Of a DNA stretch of 64,000 nucleotides, positions 53,905 through 61,288 are shown piece by piece. The translations under genes were made by a program, and so were the position numbers. Below the pieces are notes generated by a model, which did no database searches, was not told the DNA's origin, and was given only the letters and a program-made list of their open reading frames with translations. Origin of the DNA: CAVPGP01 sp963718065 (lineage in GTDB: Bacteria; Actinomycetota; Thermoleophilia; Gaiellales; Gaiellaceae); contig CAVQYE010000019.1 in NCBI GenBank assembly GCA_963718065.1, forward strand, positions 62,001 to 126,000, given 5' to 3'. The stretch's first letter is position 1; every line of letters begins with the position of its first letter.

Positions 53905-54894
53905 GCGACCTCCACGATCGCCTCGGTGCGGACCGCGACCGGGCCCGTGCGTCAGCAGGTCGTAGAGCACCGCCATCCGCACGACGAGCCCGGCGCGCAC
54001 CTGGTCGACGACCAGCGCGTCCTGGGAGTCGGCGACGCGCGGGTCGATCTCGACGCCGCGGTTCATCGGCCCCGGGTGCATCACCTTCTGGCCGGGCGCG
54101 CAGCCGCTCGGGCGTGACGCACCAGCGGGCGCTGTACTCGCGCAGCGACGGCACGTAGTTCGCGCCCTCCTCCATCCGCTCGCGCTGCATGCGCAGGACG
54201 TAGACGACGTCGGCGTCGCGGATCGCGTCGATGTCGTGGGAGATGTCGCCGAGCCTCGTGCCGCGCGGACCAGCGGCGGCGGGCCGACGAGCGTCACCTG
54301 CGCGCCGACCAGACGCAGCGCCTGGATGAGCGAGCGGGCGACGCGCGAGTGCAGGACGTCGCCGACGATCGCGACGTGGACGCCCTCGAGCCGGCCGAGC
54401 GCGTCGTGGATCGTGTAGAGGTCGAGCAGCGCCTGCGTCGGATGCTGGTGCTTGCCGTCGCCCGCGTTGACGACGTGCGCCTCGGTGACCCGCGCGACGA
54501 GCTGCGGCGCGCCGATCTGCGGGTGGCGGATCACGATCACGTCGGGGTCGTAGGCCGAGAGCGTGAGCGCCGTGTCCTTGAGCGACTCGCCCTTGTCGAC
54601 CGACGAGCCGCTCGCCTTGATCGACATCGTGTCGGCCGAGAGGCGCTTCGCGGCGAGCTCGAAGGACGACGACGTGCGGGTCGACGACTCGAAGAACACG
54701 TTGACCACGAGGCGGCCGCGCAGCGTCGGCAGCTTCTTCGAGCTCGCGCGCCTGCGAGAGCGCGAACGATGCGCGCGTCGCGAGCAGGCGCTCGACGTCG
54801 TCGCGCGTCGAGGTCGCCGATCGAGAGCAGGTGCCGGCGCTCGCCGTCGCGCGGCGGCAGCAGCTCGCCGGGCACGACGTGCAAGGTCGGTCAT
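53901..54894 (-). CDS. pyrB: Aspartate carbamoyltransferase catalytic subunit, frame breaks
   Basis: PyrB joins carbamoyl phosphate to aspartate. NVFFESSTRTSSSFELAAKRL has the carbamoyl-phosphate loop. SVDKGESLKDTALTLSAYDPD, AHVVNAGDGKHQHPTQALLDLYTI and GQKVMHPGPMNRGVEIDP follow in order. An extra T near 54884 (CTTGCAC) shifts the first codons after MTDL. No regulatory subunit (pyrI) is present, as in other Gram-positives. ATG 54894 overlaps the pyrR stop (ATGA). Confidence 0.88.
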
Positions 54895-55511
54895 CGGCGT
54901 CCCTCCTCCGCGCTCGCCGATCGAGCACGACCTGGTCGATCTCGTCGACCTCGAGCAGCTGCACCTGGATGCGCTCGTCGCGCGAGGTCGGGCAGGTTCT
55001 TGCCCACGTAGTCGGGCCGGATCGGCAGCTCGCGGTGGCCGCGGTCGGCGAGCACGGCGAGCTGGACGCGCGCCGGGCGGCCGTACTCGAACAGCGCGTC
55101 GATCGCGGCGCGGATCGTGCGGCCCGTGTAGAGGACGTCGTCGACGAGGATCACGGTGCGGCCCTCGAGCGTCGAAGTCGAGCTTGGTGTCGCGCACGAC
55201 CGGCTGCGCGTGCGCGGCGCGCGGCCGCCGCGGACGTGCGACGTCGTCGCGGTGGAAGGTGATGTCGAGCTGGCCGAGGTCGAGCTCGAGGTCGGCGCGC
55301 TCGTCGATCAGGCGGCGCAGCCGCTGCGCGAGCGGCACGCCGCGCGTGTGGATGCCGACGAGCGCGACGGCGTCGAGCGTCGCTCGTTGCGCTCGATGAT
55401 CTCGTGCGCGATCCGCGAGAGCGTCCGCTCGATCGCCTCGTCGTCGAGCAGGATCTTGCCTGCTCGCTGCGCCGTGGGACCCGCGCCCGGGGTGAGGGCA
55501 TGCTGCTGCAT
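54891..55511 (-). CDS. pyrR: Bifunctional pyr operon regulator/uracil phosphoribosyltransferase PyrR, frame breaks
   Basis: PyrR senses UMP and binds pyr mRNA leaders. The start GKILLDDEAIERTLSRIAHEIIERN is typical; GIHTRGVPLAQRLRRLIDE and the PRPP motif VILVDDVLYTGRTIRAA follow. Frame shifts near 55380 and 55170 interrupt the middle. Its own leader carries a PyrR-binding motif over the ribosome-binding site, so it should repress its own operon. Confidence 0.9.
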
Positions 55512-55515
55512 CGGA

Positions 55516-55544
55516 CTCCTTTCCGGCCTCTCTGGACCGAGTTA
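55516..55544 (-). promoter_or_regulatory. PyrR-binding RNA element overlapping the pyrR ribosome-binding site
   Basis: On the minus strand the leader contains CGGTCCAGAGAGGCCGG followed directly by AAAGGAG, 5 nt before the pyrR ATG. TCCAGAGAGGC is the conserved loop of PyrR-binding RNA hairpins. Because it overlaps the Shine-Dalgarno and no terminator follows, control is probably translational, as described for mycobacteria. Confidence 0.85.
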
Positions 55545-55561
55545 AAGGGGTTGCGGGAGGC

Positions 55562-55590
55562 AGACTACCCCACGCCGCGGACGACACCAA
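55562..55590 (-). promoter_or_regulatory. Promoter of the pyr operon
   Basis: On the minus strand TTGGTG (55590-55585), a 17-bp spacer and TAGTCT (55567-55562) predict a start near 55555. The leader would be about 44 nt long and contain the PyrR element. Confidence 0.7.
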
Positions 55591-55625
55591 GAGCCGGGCG
55601 GTTCGTCCTCCCGTCGCACCCGTTG

Positions 55626-55631
55626 TAGGCT
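55626..55631 (+). promoter_or_regulatory. -10 box of the M29 aminopeptidase gene, leaderless
   Basis: TAGGCT ends 7 nt before GTG 55639. A weak -35 (TTCGTC at 55602-55607, 18-bp spacer) is possible. It is divergent from the pyr promoter, with about 35 bp between the two. Confidence 0.5.
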
Positions 55632-55638
55632 CAGGCGA

Positions 55639-56835
55639 GTGCACGAGGAGCTCGTCCGCAAGCTTGCGGCGCTGACGGTCGAGGTTGGCGCGAACGTACA
55701 ACCGGGGCAGGTCGTCTCGGTGACGATCGCCCCCGGGATGGAGCCGCTTCTCTATGCGCTGACCGAGGAGTCGTACCGGCGCGGGGCGAAGTTCGTCGAC
55801 GCGGTCGTCTTCGACGGAGCGGTGAAGCGCGTCAGGCTCGAGCACGCAGCCGAGGAGACGCTCTCCTACGTTCCGCCGTGGTACGGGGCCCGGCTGCTGG
55901 CGCTCGGCGAGGCGCACGCCGCACGGATCGTCGTCACGCCGGCGGTCGACCCCGGTCTGCTCGACGGCGTCGACCCCAAGCGTGCCGGCCAGGACGCGCT
56001 GCCGTTCCTGGCGGAGGTGTTCGGGGTGATCAACGACCTGACGACCAACTGGGTCGTGATCCCGTACGCGACGCCCGGCTGGGCTCGGATCGTGCACCCG
56101 GAGCTCGAGCCGGCCGCCGCGGTCGACGCGCTGTGGTCCGAGCTCGAGCACGTCCTGCGGCTGGACGAGCCGGATCCGGCCGAGGCGTGGCGCGAGCGGA
56201 TTGCCGAGCTCGATCGTGTCGCCTCGCGGCTTGGCGACCTGCGGTTCGACGCGCTGCACTACGAAGGACCCGGCACCGATCTGACGATCGGTCTCCTCCC
56301 CGGATCGATCTGGGGAAGCGCGAAGGGGCAGACGGTCGACGGCGTCGTGCACATCGTCAACCTCCCGACCGAGGAGGTCTACTCGGCGCCCGACCCGCAA
56401 CGGGCCGACGGCGTTGTCACGGCGACGACGCCCCTCGATCTCGACGGCGTCATCGTCAAAGGGCTGAAGGTTCGCTTCGAGCGCGGACGCGCGATCGAGA
56501 TCGACGCCGACGAGAACGCCGAGGCGCTCCGCGGACGCTGCGCGATCGACGAGGGCGCGGCGCGGCTCGGCGAGGTGGCGCTCGTCGACCGCGAAGGCCG
56601 GATCGGGCGAACCGGCACGGTGTTTCGCAACACGCTGCTGGACGAGAACGCGGCGAGCCACTTCGCACTCGGCAACGCTTACGCGACCTCGGTCGAGCCC
56701 GAGTACCGCGACCGGATGAACGAGAGCGCGGTGCACATCGACTTCATGGTCGGCTCGAACGACGTGTCGGTGACCGGGATCACGAGCGACGGGGACCGGG
56801 TGCCGGTGCTGCGCGGCGGCAACTGGCAGATCTGA
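55639..56835 (+). CDS. M29 family aminopeptidase (thermophilic metalloprotease type)
   Basis: The 398-residue protein matches cobalt/zinc aminopeptidases T/S. The C-terminal domain has the metal site elements ENAEALRG, GEVALVDREGRIG, ENAASHFALGNAYA with the conserved His, and HIDFMVGSNDVSVTG with the final His and Asp. The N-terminal domain begins ELVRKLAALTVEVGANVQPGQVV. There is no signal peptide, so it acts in the cytoplasm on short peptides. The GTG start is leaderless by position. Confidence 0.93.
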   Translation: MHEELVRKLAALTVEVGANVQPGQVVSVTIAPGMEPLLYALTEESYRRGAKFVDAVVFDGAVKRVRLEHAAEETLSYVPPWYGARLLALGEAHAARIVVTPAVDPGLLDGVDPKRAGQDALPFLAEVFGVINDLTTNWVVIPYATPGWARIVHPELEPAAAVDALWSELEHVLRLDEPDPAEAWRERIAELDRVASRLGDLRFDALHYEGPGTDLTIGLLPGSIWGSAKGQTVDGVVHIVNLPTEEVYSAPDPQRADGVVTATTPLDLDGVIVKGLKVRFERGRAIEIDADENAEALRGRCAIDEGAARLGEVALVDREGRIGRTGTVFRNTLLDENAASHFALGNAYATSVEPEYRDRMNESAVHIDFMVGSNDVSVTGITSDGDRVPVLRGGNWQI

Positions 56836-56847
56836 CGCGGCGCTGTA

Positions 56848-57570
56848 CTAGCGCTCGCCGACGGCGAGCAGCCAGTGGTGCGTGTAGTGCAGTGGGTCCG
56901 GAAGCTCGGCCTCGGCGCGTGCGAGCCCTGTTTCGTATTCGCCCGCCGGCAGCAGGTCGAAGGTCGAGAACGCACGACCGCGGACCTTGTCGAGCGCCTG
57001 CTCGCGCGGGAGCTCGATCTCCTGGTCGAGCCGCTCGACGTGCGCCTCGAAGCCGGCGCCGGCGAGGTCTTCGAGGAGCTGGTCCGCCGTCGGGAATCGC
57101 ACGCCGTCGATGACCGCGAACGACGGAAAGAAGCGGGCGAGCCAGCCGTCCGAGAACGTGCGCGGGTCTCCTGTCGCAACGACGAGTCGGCCGCCCGGGC
57201 GCAGTACACGGTGCAGCTCGGCGAACGCGGCCGGACGGTCCAGGAGGTGCACGGTCATCCGCATCACGGCTCGCTCGAACCAGCCGTCCTTGAACGGAAG
57301 CTCCTCGGCGCGCGCGAGCTTCAGGCCGACCTGCTCCGGCACGTTTCGGCGCGCCTGCTCCAGCATCTCGGCCGACGGATCGACCGCCCAGACGCGGCAG
57401 CCGCGGTCGTAGAGGGCGGCTGCGAGACGTCCCGGGCCAGGGCCGATCTCGAGTACGACGCGACCGGCGAGGTCGCCAAGGGCGACCACGGCCTCGAAGA
57501 GCTGCCACCAGTTCTCGTCGACCGGACGCAGCGCGTCGTAGTCCGGCGCGATCCGGTCGAACGAGCTAAT
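56848..57570 (-). CDS. SAM-dependent methyltransferase (class I), uncertain start
   Basis: The Rossmann SAM motif is VVLEIGPGPGRLAAALYDRG, followed by WAVDPSAEMLEQARRNVP and the AVMRMTVHLLDRPAAFAELHRVLRPGGRLVV post-motif region typical of ubiE/biotin-type methyltransferases. The conserved N-terminus FDRIAPDYDALRP lies upstream of the first GTG (57489). No standard start codon precedes it in frame; the nearest is an ATT at 57570. Either a rare start or a base error is involved. Substrate is unknown. Confidence 0.75.
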   Translation of the reverse strand: MSSFDRIAPDYDALRPVDENWWQLFEAVVALGDLAGRVVLEIGPGPGRLAAALYDRGCRVWAVDPSAEMLEQARRNVPEQVGLKLARAEELPFKDGWFERAVMRMTVHLLDRPAAFAELHRVLRPGGRLVVATGDPRTFSDGWLARFFPSFAVIDGVRFPTADQLLEDLAGAGFEAHVERLDQEIELPREQALDKVRGRAFSTFDLLPAGEYETGLARAEAELPDPLHYTHHWLLAVGER

Positions 57571-57581
57571 CGGTCCCGGCC

Positions 57582-57812
57582 CTAATCGGTCTCAGTGCCT
57601 TCGGGCTCGCTGAACGCGAGGATGGCGTCCTTCGCCGCCTCGAGGTCCTCCTCCGCCACGAGGACCTTCTGCGGGATGTCTTCGACGTCGCGCGGGTGGT
57701 GCTCGACGGCTGGCTCGAGCTGGGCGTCGATGCCGGCCTCGGAGAGCATCGCGACGAGCTCCTCCGCGTCGGCGACCGTCTCCGCCAGGGCAAGCTGGGC
57801 GAGCGCACTCAT
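57582..57812 (-). CDS. DUF2007 small protein
   Basis: The 76-residue protein resembles DUF2007 putative signal-transducing proteins, with the core ETVADAEELVAMLSEAGIDAQLEP and VLVAEEDLEAAKDAILAF. Its function is unknown; the fold is a small ferredoxin-like alpha/beta. ATG 57812 overlaps the RNase Z stop (ATGA). Confidence 0.8.
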   Translation of the reverse strand: MSALAQLALAETVADAEELVAMLSEAGIDAQLEPAVEHHPRDVEDIPQKVLVAEEDLEAAKDAILAFSEPEGTETD

Positions 57813-58801
57813 TCCGGAACTCCCATCTGCGGTACAGCCTCCTGGTCGCGCGGATGAAGCGCTCCGCCCTTGACGAGCTCGGCCCCGCCCCGCTCGTCGA
57901 AATGGATAACGATCGTATCGAAGTCCCGCGGCACGACGGTGTTGGGAAAGACCTCCCGCGCCTCGCGCGCGACCTCGCCGCCGAAGTACCGCGGCGAGAG
58001 ATGCGTCAACGCCAGCAGCCCAACGCCGGCATCCCGGGCGACGCCGGCCGCGCCGGCCGCCGTCGAGTGCAGCGTCTCCTCGGCGCGCTGGCGCTCCTCC
58101 TCGCAGAACGTCGCCTCGTGGACGAGCAGGTCGGCGCCGCGGGACATCTCGACGACAACGGGCGACGGCGCCGTGTCTCCTGCGAGAACGATCTTCCGCC
58201 CGGATCGCGCCGGACCAAGCACCTCCTCGGGTGTGACGACCTGCCCGTGCGCGAGCGTGACGATCTCGCCGCGCTGCAAGGCGCCGCGCTCCGGCCCCGG
58301 CGGCACGCCCAGCTCGTCGGCCGTCGCGACGTCGAAGCGGCCTGGCCGCTCGTCCTCGACGAGGGCGTAACCGACGGCGGAGACGCCGTGGTCGACCGGG
58401 AAGACGAGCAGCCGGTAGTCGTCGCGCTCGAGCGACTCGCCCGGCGGCAGCTCGACGATCTCGACCTCGTAGGTGAGCTTGCCGAAGACCCGGCGCAACG
58501 CCGCGAAGAGGTCGCGAAGGCCCGGCGGCCCGTAGATCGCGAGGGGCGCCTCGCGCCCGCGCAGGGCGAACGTCTTCAGCATCCCCGGCAGGCCGAGGTA
58601 ATGGTCGGCGTGGAAGTGGGTCAGGAACACCTCGTGGAGCTCGACGAGGCCGACCGCCGAGCGGAGCAGCTGGCGCTGGGTGCCCTCGCCGCAGTCGAAG
58701 AGGATGCGCTCGCCTCCACGCCGCAACAGGAGCGCGGAAGGGGCGCGCTGTGAGGTCGGCATCGAGCCGGAGGTGCCGAGGAAGACGAGATCGAGGTCCA
58801 C
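57809..58801 (-). CDS. rnz: Ribonuclease Z
   Basis: RNase Z trims tRNA 3' ends. The 330-residue metallo-beta-lactamase has LVFLGTSGSMPTSQRAPSALLL at the start, the zinc motif HFHADHYLGLPGML, a GDTAPS motif and the late LTHLSPRYFG with another ligand His. The GTG at 58801 gives the right start. TACGAT lies 8 nt upstream (leaderless). The gene is divergent from the TPP enzyme with interleaved promoters. Confidence 0.93.
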   Translation of the reverse strand: MDLDLVFLGTSGSMPTSQRAPSALLLRRGGERILFDCGEGTQRQLLRSAVGLVELHEVFLTHFHADHYLGLPGMLKTFALRGREAPLAIYGPPGLRDLFAALRRVFGKLTYEVEIVELPPGESLERDDYRLLVFPVDHGVSAVGYALVEDERPGRFDVATADELGVPPGPERGALQRGEIVTLAHGQVVTPEEVLGPARSGRKIVLAGDTAPSPVVVEMSRGADLLVHEATFCEEERQRAEETLHSTAAGAAGVARDAGVGLLALTHLSPRYFGGEVAREAREVFPNTVVPRDFDTIVIHFDERGGAELVKGGALHPRDQEAVPQMGVPE

Positions 58802-58809
58802 GGCGGCCG

Positions 58810-58832
58810 ATCGTACCGCCGAGGGGTAGATT
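58810..58832. promoter_or_regulatory. Divergent leaderless promoters of rnz and the TPP enzyme
   Basis: On the minus strand TACGAT (58815-58810) lies 8 nt before the rnz GTG. On the plus strand TAGATT (58827-58832) lies 6 nt before the TPP-enzyme GTG at 58839. The two -10 boxes are only 11 bp apart, so the promoters must interfere. Confidence 0.5.
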
Positions 58833-58838
58833 CGCTCT

Positions 58839-60461
58839 GTGTCCGAGCGGTTCCAGGGAGGCAGGCTGGCGGCGCGGGCGATCGCCGCCGCGGGCGTCGA
58901 CACGGTCTTCACGCTCTCCGGCGGGCACGTGATGCCGGTCTACGAAGGCTGCCGGCTCGAAGGCGTGCGCGTCCTGGACGTCCGCCATGAGCAGGCGGCC
59001 GCTCACGCGGCCGAGGCCTGGGGCCGGATCAGGCGCACGTGCGGCGTTGCGATCGTGACCGCGGGCCCCGGCGTGACCGGGACGGTGACGGCGGTCGCGA
59101 ATTGCTTCGCGGCCCAGACGCCGCTCGTCGTGCTGGGCGGCGCGCGGCCGCTCGTGCAGGCGCACCAAGGGGCGCTTCAGGAGCTCGACCAGCTCTCGAT
59201 CTTCCAGCCGATCACGAAGTGGGCCGCCGTCTGCACGCGCACGGAGCGGATCCCGGAGTACGTCGCAACGGCGTTCCGGCACGCGCTCGCGCAGCCGCGC
59301 GGGCCCGTGTATCTGGAACTGCCGATGGACGTCCTCTTCGAAGAGGCCGCCGAGGATTCCCCGGGGCCGTCGCGGTCGGATGCCCGCGCCTTCGGCGACC
59401 CGCGGGAGATCACGAAGGCGGCCGACCTGCTCTCGAACGCCGAGCGTCCGGCGGTCATTGCCGGCAACGGAATCTGGTGGGACGGTGCGTGGGAGCAGCT
59501 CGACCTCTTCGTCTCCAACGGACGGCTGCCCGTGTTCCTGAACGGCTCTGGGCGCGGTGCGTTGCCGCCCGGCCACGAGCTTCTCTTCCAACACGCCCGG
59601 GGCGCCGCGCTGGCGGAGGCGGACGTCGTCTGCGTGATCGGCACGCCGCTGGACTTCCGGCTCCGGTTCGGCCGCTTCCCGGGGAAGCTCGTCCACGTGC
59701 ACGCGGACGCGAGGGAGCTCGGGCACAACCGGGCGCCTGCCGCTGCGATCGTCGCCGACTGTGACGCGGCGCTCGGGCGCCTCGCCGAGACCGTCAAGAG
59801 CCCGCAGCACGATCGGGAGCCCTGGCTGGCGCGACTCGCCGAGGCCGAGCAGGCGTGGTGGGACGAGCACCGCGCGGAGATCGAATCCGACTCGGCCCCG
59901 CTCCACCACTACCGCCTCGGCAAGGTGCTGGACGAGGTGCTCGACCCGGACACCGTCGTGATCGGTGACGGCGGCGACGTCGTCGCCGCCGTCTCACGCG
60001 TCTTGCGCATCCACCACCCGGGGCACTGGCTCGATCCCGGCCCCTTCGGGTGCCTCGGCGTCGGTCCGCCCTACGCGCTGGGTGTGAAGGCGGCGAAGCC
60101 CGACACGCAGGTCGTCGTCGTCGCGGGCGACGGCGCCTTCGGGCTGAACGGGTTCGAACTGGACACGCTTGTCCGCTTCGAGCTGCCCGCCGTGGTCGTG
60201 GTGGGCAACGACGCCGCCTGGGGCGAGATCCGCATCCCGCAGATCGGGATCTACGGACCGGAGGGCGAGGTTGCGACCCGGCTCGCCCCCACCCGCTACG
60301 ACCGGCTCGCCGAGACGCTCGGCGCCCACGGGGAGCACGTCGAGCGCCCGGAGGAGCTTGCGCCGGCGCTGGAGCGCGCGCTCGGCTCGGGCCGTCCCGG
60401 GGTCGTGAATGTGATGCTCGATCCGGATGCGATGGCCGGGCACGCGTACCGCGGGATGTAG
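58839..60461 (+). CDS. Thiamine-pyrophosphate enzyme (acetolactate synthase/oxalyl-CoA decarboxylase-like)
   Basis: The 540-residue protein has all three domains of the TPP decarboxylase/synthase family. The activating Glu is in VRHEQAAAHAAEAWGR. The central domain carries AVIAGNGIWWDGA. The TPP-Mg motif is GDGAFGLNGFELDTLVRFELPAVVVVGND. It resembles acetolactate synthase and oxalyl-CoA decarboxylase, but no regulatory subunit, no ilvC and no oxalate gene is nearby, so the substrate is open. It ends 2 nt before the LysM gene ends on the other strand. Confidence 0.88.
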   Translation: MSERFQGGRLAARAIAAAGVDTVFTLSGGHVMPVYEGCRLEGVRVLDVRHEQAAAHAAEAWGRIRRTCGVAIVTAGPGVTGTVTAVANCFAAQTPLVVLGGARPLVQAHQGALQELDQLSIFQPITKWAAVCTRTERIPEYVATAFRHALAQPRGPVYLELPMDVLFEEAAEDSPGPSRSDARAFGDPREITKAADLLSNAERPAVIAGNGIWWDGAWEQLDLFVSNGRLPVFLNGSGRGALPPGHELLFQHARGAALAEADVVCVIGTPLDFRLRFGRFPGKLVHVHADARELGHNRAPAAAIVADCDAALGRLAETVKSPQHDREPWLARLAEAEQAWWDEHRAEIESDSAPLHHYRLGKVLDEVLDPDTVVIGDGGDVVAAVSRVLRIHHPGHWLDPGPFGCLGVGPPYALGVKAAKPDTQVVVVAGDGAFGLNGFELDTLVRFELPAVVVVGNDAAWGEIRIPQIGIYGPEGEVATRLAPTRYDRLAETLGAHGEHVERPEELAPALERALGSGRPGVVNVMLDPDAMAGHAYRGM

Positions 60462-60463
60462 CT

Positions 60464-60703
60464 CTACGGGAGGACGAGCTTCTGCCCCGGGCGCACCGTG
60501 GTGCCGTGCAGGTGATTCCGGTCCTGGATCTCGTAGATCGCGCCGCGCACGTCGCCGCCGTAGTGCGACGTCGCGATCGACCAGAGCGTGTCGTACGGCT
60601 TCACCAGGTAGACCTGCTTCTGCCCATGCGCACCGGATGGCCGGGCGACGACGCTCCAGACGAGCACGGCGCCGAGGACGAGAATGAGAATGCGTCCGAA
60701 CAT
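60464..60703 (-). CDS. Small membrane-anchored LysM protein under SOS control (probable division inhibitor)
   Basis: From ATG 60703 the product has 79 residues: one N-terminal membrane helix (about 4-20) and a single LysM domain (about 33-78; LVKPYDTLWSIATSHYGGD, ending PGQKLVLP) placed outside the membrane. This is the layout of Bacillus YneA, and LysM-containing ChiZ of mycobacteria is comparable; both are SOS-induced and delay division. It has a consensus promoter with two perfect SOS boxes. No lexA lies nearby. The direct effect on division is inferred. Confidence 0.8.
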   Translation of the reverse strand: MFGRILILVLGAVLVWSVVARPSGAHGQKQVYLVKPYDTLWSIATSHYGGDVRGAIYEIQDRNHLHGTTVRPGQKLVLP

Positions 60704-60710
60704 GTGTTCG
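60697..60710. promoter_or_regulatory. SOS box over the LysM start codon
   Basis: CGAACATGTGTTCG is a perfect match to the Gram-positive LexA operator CGAACRNRYGTTCG. The minus-strand ATG at 60703 lies within it. A bound repressor would sit just downstream of the -10 box. Confidence 0.85.
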
Positions 60711-60712
60711 CC

Positions 60713-60741
60713 ATAGTAGAGCGAACAGACGTTCGTGTCAA
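60713..60741 (-). promoter_or_regulatory. Consensus promoter of the LysM SOS gene
   Basis: On the minus strand TTGACA (60741-60736), a 17-bp spacer and TACTAT (60718-60713) give a near-consensus promoter. The spacer contains the second SOS box. The -35 overlaps the stop of the phosphoesterase gene. Transcription would start at or just before the ATG. Confidence 0.85.
60722..60735. promoter_or_regulatory. SOS box within the promoter spacer
   Basis: CGAACAGACGTTCG also matches CGAACRNRYGTTCG exactly. It fills the spacer between -35 and -10, a position at which LexA binding blocks RNA polymerase. Confidence 0.88.
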
Positions 60742-61259
60742 GGCGAGCTGTGCAACAACTTTGGAACGAATCGCGCACCGGTGGCGCGGACGACGATCAT
60801 CGTGAAATCCGGCTGGCGCCTGCGATCGGTCGGCGAGCCCGGATTCAGGATCCACACACGTCCATGGCGGACCAGCTCCGGGACGTGCGAGTGCCCGTAG
60901 ACGACGGCGTCGCAGCCCGGGAATCGTCCCGCGAGACGTGCTTCCCGCCCCGCTCGCGGGCCGCCGTTGTGGGTCATCCCGATCCGGAACCGCCGCGCGT
61001 CACCCGCGGCCACGCCGGTGTCGACCTCGGTCTCGAGACGCGCGGGAAGCGAAGCCCTCAGCGCCGGCTCGTCGGCGTTGCCGTGCACCGCGAGCACCGG
61101 CGGCCCGATCGCCCGCAGATCGTGGAGGAAGCCGGCGGTCGAGAGATCGCCGGCGTGCAGGATCAGATCGGCCCGCCGCAGCTGCCCGAGGAACGCCTCG
61201 GGGAGCCGTCTGGACCCCCGAGGAAGGTGCGTGTCCGAGATGACCGCGACGAGGCTCAG
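60738..61259 (-). CDS. Calcineurin-like phosphoesterase (YfcE/MJ0936 type)
   Basis: The 173-residue protein has the metallophosphoesterase signature ISDTHLPRG, ADLILHAGDLST, VHGNADEP and VVYGHSHVPELV in order, all metal ligands present. Proteins of this size are phosphodiesterases of unspecified substrate. There is no ATG, GTG or TTG in frame before the conserved start; CTG at 61259 is the likeliest, unless a base error hides another. It follows the glycoside hydrolase by 29 nt. Confidence 0.85.
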   Translation of the reverse strand: MSLVAVISDTHLPRGSRRLPEAFLGQLRRADLILHAGDLSTAGFLHDLRAIGPPVLAVHGNADEPALRASLPARLETEVDTGVAAGDARRFRIGMTHNGGPRAGREARLAGRFPGCDAVVYGHSHVPELVRHGRVWILNPGSPTDRRRQPDFTMIVVRATGARFVPKLLHSSP

Positions 61260-61288
61260 GCGGCCAGTCTCGCAAAGCCGGCTCCGGC

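Noticed and set aside
53740..56736. 998-codon minus-strand frame running from pyrB across pyrR into the M29 gene
   Set aside because: Artificial joining of pyrB/pyrR fragments with the antisense of the peptidase caused by indels; no unified protein.
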